A DNA stretch of 64,000 bases from Pelodera strongyloides (Eukaryota > Nematoda > Chromadorea > Rhabditida > Rhabditidae). The position numbers and the translations under genes were made by a program. Of this stretch, positions 12,601 to 24,600 are shown in pieces; the stretch's first letter is position 1, and every line of letters starts with the position of its first letter. The notes beneath the pieces were generated by a model that was given only the letters and a program-made list of their open reading frames with translations, was not told the DNA's origin and searched no databases. Where the stretch lies: assembly GCA_036852015.1 (NCBI GenBank), contig JAANDG010000195.1, positions 170,868-234,867 on the forward strand. Reading direction: 5' to 3'.

Positions 12601-15600
12601 TAGATTCTTTGACATGGCATCACTGAATGCGCGAAAGAAGTGTTGCCAAAAGATAAAACTAGATAATGATTGCCGGATAGAAGGGTACATGAACTTTGTC
12701 CGGCTCTCAAAATGCGCATTTCTACAAGTTACTCAACTTTGCTTGGGTACTGTGAGGATCGGGAGAGAGAGAGAGGAAGAGAGAGAGAGAGAGAGCCAAA
12801 TATGTCGCATGGGGCTTAAAACTACATTTTGGCTACTACTTTCAGCAAGTTTTCAAGTTAACATAATCTGTTTAGGAATGCTGAAGGAGGGTGGACATGA
12901 AAAACTCTTCAACTCACAATCGACGACTATAATCTATGATGTGATGATTCGTTATCATAATGTTGTTGTGGCAAAACTAGCGGTAAGTGACGATGGCTGG
13001 CGGTAACTCAACCGCTTGGCTTATTCTACCGTGGTGATTGCTGCGCTAACCTGATAGCAAATTTTCGTAATGATGACTTTGTCTATGCGCTAGCATAAGA
13101 ATAAGAAGCTTTATCTTTACCCACTTATGTACACCCGAAATGTCAATGTTGCGCAATTATGCGTGGGCTTGTGCAGTTGTTTTTCCACTGTGTCAAAGCG
13201 GTACGGCAGGTGACTTTGGAATGGGTTAGGCTTAGGCTTAGGCATTATCATCCTGTGAACCACAAACATACTGATTCAGAATGTAAATCCCGGATGGCCC
13301 GACGAGAAGCTGTTCGAGGAGGGTCGGAGGATCACCATCGCAGTCCTTCAACACATCGTCTACAGTGAGATGCTTCCGATACTGATCGGAACAGCGTTCA
13401 GTCGAAAGGTAAACATAGGGTTTTCGTATTTATAAGAAACGATGAGGGAAAATATTTGGGGACGGTCATCGGTTTTTCAGTGGTCTACACCAGTGGTGTT
13501 GGTGGCTAATTCTTCTCTAAAAGTGTCGGAAATAGTATCTAAATGGTTGCCAAACGGTCATCAAATGTTTTCGATGGAAAGCATTTGGTGTCCATCTACC
13601 TACGGTTTTTTTGCGGTCTCAGTGTCTGGTTTAGTATTGGTTGAGTTTTCTAGTCTTCTCTGATCGATGCATTGTTATATTGAGTGTTCTCTGCTCACAA
13701 TCAAGTTTTTTGTACTTATACGTTTCTCCGCCTTTACATAGCGCCTAATCAGGGTCGAAGATGTTGGGCGTCCGCGGTCGGATGTAAAACTTTACAATTT
13801 GCTTTCAGCGTGATCTCCTGCTGCCATCTTACGATATTGAACATGAAGTCGGAACAATTAACGAAATTAGTGTTCTCGGCCCGGCGGTAGGAGTTTTCTA
13901 TACAATAAGTGGACTTACTACACGTTTTCGTATTTAGTTCTTCGTCAGACAGAAAATACATTCTATATATGTGAAAGCTCGTTGATAATTTCCCTATTGG
14001 TAGCGTAGGACTAAATATAAAGTGCAAGATAAAGGCGATTCCCTGCAGGTGAAGAACCATGAGCATGAGAGCTCCCCGTTTTCGAGGAAAACCATACTCC
14101 AATAAAAAGTAAAAACTTCCTTTTCAGCTCATTGCTCAACTAACTTCAACGGATGATGTACTCGAGCATAGTAAATTGGAGTAAGTCAGCTTACTGTACT
14201 TCTTTCACAATTCTTAGTCACAGCTTACAGCTATAGCGGTGTCGCCAAGCCGCGCAATGACGTCTCTTGCCACCACGAACACTGATCGGCCACGAGCTCA
14301 TTTGCATTATTTTGCCAAAAATGCGAGAATGATATGTGTTGAAAGCGCAGTTATGCTCAAACTTTTCTTCAAGTATTTAAGTTGAAGTTGATTAATACTT
14401 GCCGTATTGTTTTAGAAGCGAGCTGAAGGAACCTCTCTTCATCAACAAGAAAGCCTACGCTACGGATATGCCAGTAACCGTCTTTTTCAATTTAAAAGAT
14501 TTGTTTGTAAAATAATATTTAGAGAAGTAAAGTAATGAAGAACACGTTATAACTTTACCTGCCCCATTTCTATGAGTAGATCATTACAATGGATAGGTGG
14601 TTAACAAAGAGTGCTTCACTCACTGAGTACGATATTTAGTACAGTATGCTAAATTCCAGCATGACAACTCTCCCCTTCTGCACTCTATCGTTCTGGGTAG
14701 AGATCATGGAGTGGCCGACTATTTTCAATGGAGAAAGTTCTGCAAGAAACATATGGTGCGTAATTTAGATATGTGCTTATAGTGTAAATTGTTCTCAGGA
14801 ATATTCCATAATACGCCTAGCTTAACCTAGCTTAGCTTAACTTAGCTCAGCTTAGTAACTCACGCGCACAAAGAATTATTTTTTTAAAGGGAACACACTA
14901 CCCCAAAGATGACGTAACCAGAATGCTCGACGATATTTATAAAGAAGATTACGTGAGTTTTTATTTTATTTTACACACAGAGATTCACTCACATACGAAC
15001 ACCGTGTGCGTCAGTGTCTGTAAAAATTTTAGTTAATGGGTAAAACTAATCAAGTCGTGATACTGTGATTTCGTCCCTACTGCACCCTGCACTTCAGCTT
15101 CGTAAAGATCGTGCCGGTATTTTTTCGTACCGGTAACTTTTCCTACCGATAGTATAGCAATGGCACTTCTTTAGGTCGACCTTACCGTTGGAGCGCTTCT
15201 GGAACACCGAGATGGTGGATCTCTATACGGCCCCACGATCATATGCATTCTCAAGCTACAATTCGAAAATTTTAGTGAATAAGTTTTATTTTTCAAATAG
15301 CTTAGGCTTAGGCTTAGGCTTAGTCCTCAACGCTCCCTCCCCCCATATTGTCCTCAACGCTAGTACTCCCGATTTAACTTTGTTACTTATTGTAAGTTTT
15401 TTTCACAGGTACTTCTCTCCACACTGTTAAAGTGGTAGTACGGCAGATTATAGAAAAGTATGTATACTGGATGTTGTATCCCCACCCCAAGTAGTAAATG
15501 ACAAAAACTGCGCGACACTGCGCGAGTTTCTATTTTAATTATACTTATTTACATAAGTTGTCCAACATGCGTTTTGAAAACCGGCAGCTATATCGCTTTA

Positions 15601-18600
15601 AAGTTGACGTTGGGAATATTTCAGTTGGGACACGGCGACGCCTTCTTCTACGATAACGACGAAGGTTTGGGAGCATTTTCGGAAGAACAATTGAAATGCA
15701 TCAAAGAGACGACGTTCGCCTCGTACGTTTATTTATTCCGTTGAAGCTCGGCCGTGAAGGGGGGAAGGCAGACATAACTCGTCTATGTAGGTATCACTAG
15801 TAGAAAAAAAAGCAACGCTTTCAGACTGCTGTGCGATTCCAAATCAGTGAATATTGTTCAGCCACGAGCGTTTGCATTGCCGGACGAAAATGAGTTAGTT
15901 TTTGCATAATGGTATTCGTTTTTGCTTCTTACTCCATCTAAATTGCTAGTCTTAGAAAAGGAGTGAGAGATGTTCGCCCTGCAATCCGAATACCAAAATA
16001 ACAAAGCGAGTTCAGTAATCATCCGCTACACTGCAATGCTTCGCAATTCACACTTAAAGTAGAACTATGGAAGGAGGATGCACTATTCAAAGACGCCGTG
16101 GTCAGACAACGTTTTATACCAATGCATAGCATATCTTATTATATAAAGGAGAAGAGTTTACTTTTTTGTTAGTGTGGTATTAAAGGAGGAGGCTCACGAG
16201 AATGAAGTGCTCGAATGGTTTCCTTTTATCGAAAGATGATGGTATTAAGTTCCGAAAGACATGCTTTACAATGCAAAAGCTTTTAACTGGAAGGAGTAAA
16301 TCAATATAAAACTATGAATTCTATCAAAATTTTGGATCGTAAAAAATAGTTGATTTCCATAGTGGGCATGCAAATTTTGTGCTGGCTTGCAAAATGACTT
16401 GTAAATTTGCATGTTTAGCTTTGAAGTCTACCTTGCATACGGGTTATTTTATTTGACTGCGAGTTCTTAGATTAATTAATTCCTCCAAACTAAAGCGCTG
16501 AACCTTATAATACTTGTTTTTTGGAAGATAAACCCATTATCGCTTTGAAATTAGATTTACTTGTGAATCGTAGAAAAAGAGCAGATGCGAAAATGCTACG
16601 AAAAATTTTAGCTGGGAAATGTGGTGCGAGCTTAGTGAGAATGTTCAAGTTCAGACCCTTTGCTACTCTTCCCGTAGGGGCAGGAGTAGGATCGTTATTC
16701 CCAGAGCAACTAAAATGGTTCGTAGGCATTCATTTGTACATAGAACTTCTATTATGATTGAGGAAACTCCGCACTTAGCTTCATAGATTTCTGTATAATG
16801 TGTCACTTTATTTATTCTTCATTTTTGTATTTGTGCTACTGTTGACTGTTGCTTTACTCGACAAAACTGTACGTTGCATATATTTTTCTCATGAATTTTA
16901 TGTGTGCGTAATATATTATTATTATTATTATTATCCTTCGATAAAAGGAAACTATTTGAGCACTTCATTCTCGTGAGCCTCCTCCTTTAAGTCCCCGATC
17001 GGCAACTCTTCAAAATAAGCGCAGTCGAATTTTAATACATAAACTTGAAGATACGTTGCAAGCGTTTCATATAAGTATGCATATGCAGTATAATCATTTT
17101 AGTAGGATCGCCTGAGAAGTCGCATCAGGCGGCAATAGCCGTCTGGTATGTAGATAAACCAACTTATAAACATCATTACAAATCTTTTCGCCAAGTACTC
17201 ACATGAAAAAATAGCATATAAATAGACAAGTGCAAACTGCTCTTGTTGATTCTCTTCTCGATGACGAATTTTCCGTTTTAAACTTTGCTCCGAATAAGCT
17301 ACGGTATTTTTCAGGCGTCCACGTCGTGTACAAAAGTGATTGAGCTGGCGAGAAGGATGGCTGAGCAGGAGAGCACCAGACTATCAGAGAACATCGACAG
17401 AAGTTAGTTCGGAAAAATATGGAGAAACTATATAGTATCAATGTTTCACAGTATTATTTTTGTAGCATGAAACTTTTTAGCGTGCAGTGGATTTGACAAC
17501 TACTTAGTGTTTAATGCAGTAACGACATAACAAAGTAATTATGGAGTAATTAGCAATGTTCTGTTCAATTCAGTGCAAGGCTCGTTTGGCGACTTTGACC
17601 CGGTGTCCGCTTACGGAAGGATGATGAAACCACACGCGGAAGCGGTGGAAATCTCGTCAATGAGTAGAATCCTACTACATGTGAGTGGGTTTACCTTCAA
17701 ATTATTCTTAAAGGGACAGGCCCATCAAAATAAACCTACATTTACGATACGGTCATAATGACTATCAAGCATTTTTATTACAATATATACAAACTAAATT
17801 TCACCATTATTCGCCCTAGACAACTTTTTCCTCAAATGTATACCATAAAACTGCAGATTTCAAAGCTATATATGCTAATTTTAATCGCATTATAATTTCA
17901 CGATAAATTTGCATTGACGACAAGGTTATTTGCGGCTCTACGGTATACATTTGAGCAGAGCGCATCGGAAAAAAGTTTTCAATGGCAAATAAATGTGAAA
18001 TTTAGTTTGTATATATTGTAATAAAAATGCTTGATAGTCACTATGGACGTATCATAAATATAGGTTTACTTTGATGGGCCTGTCCCTTTAAAGATTATGG
18101 TGATGACAGTTACCGTATCCATTACCATATCAAGCTTCTTATCGGGCTGTTCCGCTCTGGTTACCATTAGAGCTTTCCAGTACAGTAAATTTAGACGACA
18201 CGTATGCTGCTTGACGGCTCTCCGATGGACGACGGAAGTACTATTCCAAGTTCGATCGATAAGACGCATATGCATGATTGGCTGTCACAGATTGATGTGC
18301 CTAGGTAAGGTCTTATTTTAAAAGTAATCACTAAATAAAGTCAAGCACCTCAGTGTAATGCTGAGTATCAGCACAGTGTTTTCAAGGGAGTTCAGGGGGT
18401 CAGCTGCAGTAAGTCAAATATAAAATCGGTCTATGAATTCTCCTATTTTATGTTTCTGCAATACAACTATTTTAGCATCTTTTCCTTTGCCGGCAACGAT
18501 TCTTCAACGGAAAAGTGTATCCCGCACTCATTACCGTGCGATCCGACGAATCCATTCAGGTTGGAGGTTATTTTCTCTCTCCATAGGGTATCTCCATCTC

Positions 18601-21600
18601 CATCTACCTCTCTCTCTTTCCCGCTTTCTCCCAACCAACTAAACATGTTAATCTTACTTTGTAGATCTCACTCGGGATGGTGTAACAACTTACATTCTCC
18701 ACATTTCGGTAGCTCTTTCCGTCCGATGCGACGTCTTCTACCGCCTGCCTATGATGATGGTTGGTGGAAGTTCAGATGAGATAAAATATAAAAATAAAAC
18801 TCGAAACACGTTAGCAAAAGAGTAATAAAGCAAGAAGGAGAGAGAGACAGAATGGGGAGTTTTTCAAAATATCGAGAGGCAGTGAGAGAAACAATGAGAT
18901 AAATCAAATGAGAGGTCATGGCAAAAGTTCGTAGGTTTCGATGTTCCGCGTCTCACCTCCGTCTCCGGAAGCCCGCTTCCGAATCCGCGTTTGATCTCCA
19001 ACAAGATTCACATAGATCGTCCTATTGAACACGCGAAATTCTCCCATATGGCAAGTATCTATTTTCTTATGTTCATCTAACTTTCTTCATAGTTTTCCCT
19101 AAATCATTGTAAGTTTCGAACGTGTGCAGTGGTAAAATGACCCTAAGCGCCTAAGCCTTTGCCCGAAGCTTCTATGTCCAATTTTTCACCAACTTCTGAG
19201 GAAGCGTTCAGGTCCAGATCCTTGCAACTCACGATAAAAAATGCTCAAAATCCGATATCCGTTTTAGATGATGCAATTCGGACAGTTCATCACTCATGAC
19301 GTCACTCATGCTCCAATGATGCGAGGACCACAGAACGAGGTGCTCAATTGCTCGATATGCGATTCGCATAAAACAATTTCAGGTAACAATTCAAACTAAC
19401 GCCATTTTTGCAGCAATTAAAAGTCCATAAATGCTCACGGGAGGGTTTTAGATATATTTTGAGCTTTTCTTCAAGTGGATGATTTCTCTTAAACTTCAAA
19501 AGCGTGAAAGGTGATTCAAGGGGTTGAATGTAGTGTTGAAAGCCGATAACCTTGATTTGTTTTTGAAAAGTTTTCTTCTCTCATCTTCATTCTAGGGCCA
19601 AAAAGGATCGTCCATATATTTTCCAAATTATTGGTTTTAATTTATAATATATAATACTAATTTATTACGTACTCATACAATTTATGAGCAAAATATATGC
19701 AACGTACAGTTTTGTCGAGTAAAGGTACACATCATACAGAAATCTATGGAGCTAAGTGCGGAGTTTCCTCAATCATAATAGTTCTATGTACAAATGAATG
19801 TCTACGAACCATTTTAATTGCTCTGGGAATAATAATCCTACTCCTGCCCATACGAGAAGAGTATGCAAATTGTTAGCAGGCCGAATCCGAAATACACTAG
19901 CTTTGGGACGACAAGGCCCAGCGATGCATTGATAATTCAAAATTTCATGATAAATTTAATATCTTCAGAAGATTGTTACCCGATTCCCATTCCAATGGAT
20001 GATCCCTTCTTCGATCCGCTTCCGGAAGGACTACCAAAATGTCTTCCGTTTACCAGATCCGTACCCGGTCAGACAACGCTCGGGTATAGAAATCAAATAA
20101 ACCAGGTGCGCTCTCATTTCAGTGAGGTTTCTAACCATAAGTCATGAAAGAACTAACCTAGTATAGTAGGAAAATCGGTCTGTCTCGGGAAAGTATTTTG
20201 CGCTTCAAGAGTGTGCACCTTTATTCAAGGGTGAAAATACAGTTTCAAGGTTTTGCTTATGACATAGATAGAAACACACTAAGAGAAAGAGCCAGTAAGG
20301 AAAGGTGGGGATTACGGGGTGGTAAGTGAAGTAAGATCATGTGAAGTAAGTTCTTCAGTTGACTTCGTTCATCGACGCTTCGGTTGTCTATGGATCAACC
20401 GACTGTGAAGCAGAAGCACTGAGAAGTGGCCATGGAGGACAGTTGAGAGTAACAAGGGCCGATGTGGGGTGAACATGTTTGCACTTGCAGTATCGAATAT
20501 AAAATATCCAAGGGTTTGATAAATATAGTCCAGCTTCACGCTCTCGCTCTCTGCAATAAAGAGTGGTTAATAATAGTAATACATGTTTATTGGATCAACG
20601 AGTCGTAGGAACAAAGAAGAAAGTTCTTGGGGTAGTTGCTGTCAGCTTGTAAACCAAAAGGTACCCTAAGATATTGGTGCGGTAAGGACACCAATACTAA
20701 CAAGGGACCGACTAACAAGGGACCGTATTCATTACTCTGTACTTGCAATTAGCCATTGAAAAATGCAATCGATCGCTTATTGACACGTAATACAGGAGGA
20801 AAAAAAATGAACAAGTGCACTGACGACACCCTTGATTTGATTGTCATTTGAAAGATTGATTACTTAATTCAGAATCCTCCTCCCGCAGAACAAAGACGAT
20901 CAAGATTGTGCATCTGCGCCGAAGTTTCCTTGCTTTCTGGCAGGTGAGTGACAAAAAAACTGAATCTTGGCTATTTTCCCCCATAATGCTTGAGCCATGG
21001 AAACATCCACGTTTGAACTTACATGTGAAACCGTTACGGGAATCATCTGCAACGAATAACTCAAGCTGTTTTTGGCGGTGTGTAATGTGATTTTCAAAAA
21101 ACATGTGCCCTTAGCATTAAGTATGAATATACAATTTTCAGGTGACGAGCGCAGTTCGCATCTCCCAATACTTACCGTACTTCAAGTTATTTTCCTTCGG
21201 GAACACAATAGAATCGCTGAGGCATTGAGTGAAATCAATCCTCATTGGGATGATGAGAGAATTTATCAGGCGAGATTTTCTATTTCGTATTTTATTTCAA
21301 TTTCGAGAGAGAGACACGAGAGAGACAGAGAGGAGAGAGATAGAGAGAGAGAGACAGAGAAAGAGAGAGTTATGAAAATTAAGAGTAAGAGCGAGAGAGA
21401 TAATAAGACCTATAATTAGACATTCACTAAGAACTTTAGGAAACACGCAAGATCGTCTCGGCCGAGCTTCAGCACGTCATCTACAATGAGTATCTTCCCA
21501 AAGTACTTGGCGCAGAAGTCTCAGAGAAGCATGACTTGAAACCAAAGAGGCACGGATATTTCACAGGTTTGTCATACTCGCAATTAGTGCTAAACGTAAC

Positions 21601-24600
21601 TTTGCCTCCCATAGAGATGAGTGGTACATTTTGCCGGTTTCACAGAAAGCCAGTTTTTTTTTAGAAAAAAATGCGCTGGGTTTATGGGTGTGATCCTTTT
21701 GCGATTGATGTGTATTTTGAGTTCAAAGACCATTTTGTGTTCAATTCTTACATTCTTGCAGGATACGATGAATTCTGCGATGCCACTATATCACACCCTT
21801 TTGCCACAGCGTCTTTCCGCTTTGGACATTCAACGGCACGGAGGTACGACATACAGAGGCCGTATTCACCAACACACAGGGAGCCCTCCCTGGCCTCCCC
21901 AGGGAGCTAAAGAGTGCGTAGAGAGTGCGAGAGCAGAAGAGATTATGGAGGGCTCCCTGTGTGTTGGTGAAAACGACCTCTGGTGTAATTGGCTCCGGTT
22001 CCACTCGTTTTCCTTCAGTTTCTGTCTTTATTTTTTCGTTTAGTCTTTTCTACGTTTTTGTGCTCTCAACTCTCAGCTTCAGTTCTTTCGATTTCCCTTC
22101 CGTTTATTGTTGTGTTTTTCCCATTTATGCTTTCACTTAATGCGGAAAATGATGTATTTCAGGGTCTTCGCTCGCTACAATTCTCATTATGAGAACCGTT
22201 CAGAACCTTTGGATATGGCCGATCATTTCAATAATGTCGAGGCAATTTATGAAACCAAGGCTGGTGAGGATCTTAGGACTCGCTGAACATTAGAGCGCTA
22301 ATGGATTTGATGTGATTTGATGCGTGTGTACTAAATCCTGCCTATATTGATTGTTTCCTATACTATTTAATTAACTTCCATACGCCGAATCTCCAAGGTT
22401 TCGCCCCGCACCATATTTCGCATTATGTACACGAATTAACGTCTTTCAAGAGCGTAACAGGAAAGAAATATTGAATATCTGAGGCGGTGCCGAGTCGCTT
22501 CTCCTCGGTATGGTCGGCACTCCGATGATGGCTGTTGACACCCATGTGACAAGTGGTCTACGAAATCATCTGTTTGCAGCCCGAGGACAGGAATTCTCTG
22601 GTTTGGAGTTCTGACACCAATTTTCCTAACCTTTAAAGAATAACCCAGGTTCGATCAAAGTGAAACTGAAGCCAACTTTCTTATTCAAGGCTCTCTAATG
22701 GGACAAGAATCTTGTCCAGCTTTCTATGGACCAAAATCGTTAGTTTTTGAGTTGAATTGTTGCTCGGTGAGCCAGATAAGGCCAAATGAAGGCAGGTGTT
22801 CAGGAATGGACTTAATTTCAATCAATATCATGAGAGGACGCGACCATGGAGTGAATTCGTACAACGACTACAGGTAAGTACTTGGTCCGCTGATGTTTAC
22901 GTCGCTGCTATCTCTAAGGTTATCTAAGCTGCTCACCTTTAGCTTATATTTCGAACGGGCTTTCGAAAAAATACATTTCTTCTAGCTTTCTCTCAGTTAG
23001 TCGCCGCGCAACACCCAAGTTTCATGAGTGTAAAGCTCCATACTAATTAAAAATAGTTTAAAAAATATAATACTTTTATTCAGGGAATTATGTGGATTCG
23101 GACGGGCCACTTCATTTGGTGATCTCGGAAGTGCAATGGCCGACTCCACTGTGGATATGCTGAAGGACGTCTACGAACATGTCGATGATATAGGTACGAA
23201 GCAAGCTTTGATTTAGGCGCGGGGCAATACTGACGACGAAGAGGGGACCGGCGATTCAGTCTCAGAAAAATCAGTGAGATAGTGTCAGTTGCTCTTTGTC
23301 AAGGTTTCCTGATTTGGAATTTGTACTAACAAGAGACCAGTTATGGCAAAATCGCAAAAATAAACTGGAGTGTAAGCAGGGAATTGAACTATGCGCGGAT
23401 ATGACAATCTCTGTGTGTCCAAAATACACGGTTTCTACACGAATCTCAAATAGTGTAAGTTTTTCTTTCAGATTTGTTCACCGGCGGCCTTTCGGAAAGA
23501 GTTCTACCAGGTGCTCTAGTTGGGCCGACTGTCGGTTGCATTCTAGCTGAACAGTTTGGAAAACTAAAGAAGTGCGACAGATTTTACTATGAAAACAACG
23601 CACCGTATACTGCGTTTACGCTAGGTGAGCCAATTGTGTGCCGTATGTTTCACGCTCAAACCCTGATATTTGTGCACTGGAACGCCGCAAGCATTTAAAG
23701 CCCGCGGCGCGGTAAGCAGTACGACTTCCAGATCACCGCTCAGAGCTTGCACACACGCGTCGAATTTTGAAAGTGCAGCGCCGCAGCGGCACTCCGCTAG
23801 AAACTAGTGCTATTAAATATTAAATTATGCGTTTATATATTTCCATCCAGATCAACTTGACTCCATTCGACAAGTATCACTCGCCTCGATTTTCTGTCAA
23901 AATGCTCACATCAAAAGAATTCAACCGGACATCTTTACCATACCGAATCACTTCAAGTAGTTTTGCGTTGCTTACTTCTATAATCAATTTTTTTTTAGTT
24001 AAACTCAAAGGAACGTGTCATTTTTCAAAGGATACTGTGCTTTTATAAAGATTCTTTTTAAAAATACAGCGTTAGTAAGTAATGCACGACGATAGATGAA
24101 TATATTACGACGCTGAAACATGGCTATCTTCATGACTTTAATTATGTTCACATTTTAACGTTTATAATGTTTTGGCCAGAAAACAACATAGAGGGTCGTA
24201 TTTAGAGAAATAATATATGATGTACTAACTTATTAATACTTAATATGGTCACCATTGTAGCATTTTTTGCAGCAACTACCCTGTTTCATGTGCTTCGTTT
24301 GCCAAACTTGATCTGAGAGCCTGGACGGATGCTGGTGATTTTAGATTTTTATGCGCCGCAACCTAATTAGTGAATGCAAACAAATAGGAAACATGGATTT
24401 TTTTTTACGAATATTGAAATTTTTATAAGGTTTGCCATATTATGCAGAACCGATGAACTGAAGAGTACCGGAAGTTTGTTTATTGTTTTAAAAAAGAAAA
24501 TATTTAATTTTTAGATAAATGCGGCAGCGGTTGGAAATACGGTAATCGTAAGCGAGTTACCGCGTGCTCCGAGTGTGTATGCACTAGAGAAGGGGTAGGC

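Larger units (their letters stand above)
9625..15893 (+). other. Peroxidase module 1, predicted catalytically dead
   Basis: Exons: 9625-9700, 9910-10035, 10712-10796, 10879-10959, 11199-11293, 11414-11472, 11619-11721, 11981-12053, 12286-12452, 12876-12982, 13280-13408, 13809-13886, 14128-14180, 14419-14473, 14660-14755, 14890-14952, 15175-15274, 15625-15722 and 15825-15893. Family landmarks are clear: [15 protein letters not shown], the [18 protein letters not shown] segment, [24 protein letters not shown] and a final IVQPRAF. The active-site blocks are changed. The usual FGQFLDHDI reads FFEFVLRDI, so the distal His is Arg. The REHNRIA block reads RYHNVVVA. The FRFGHS block that carries the proximal His is absent from the matching exons at 13809-14180. 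About 570 residues are encoded. Confidence 0.75.

Noticed and set aside
12482..13006. A 174-codon plus-strand frame
   Set aside because: Only its end is real: bases 12876-12982 are a peroxidase exon. The rest is intron with two GA repeats.
23957..23962. Stop codon after NHFK as the end of the peroxidase
   Set aside because: A GT donor at 23957 joins exon 24273-24334 in phase and restores the conserved [12 protein letters not shown] block and a VWC-like tail.
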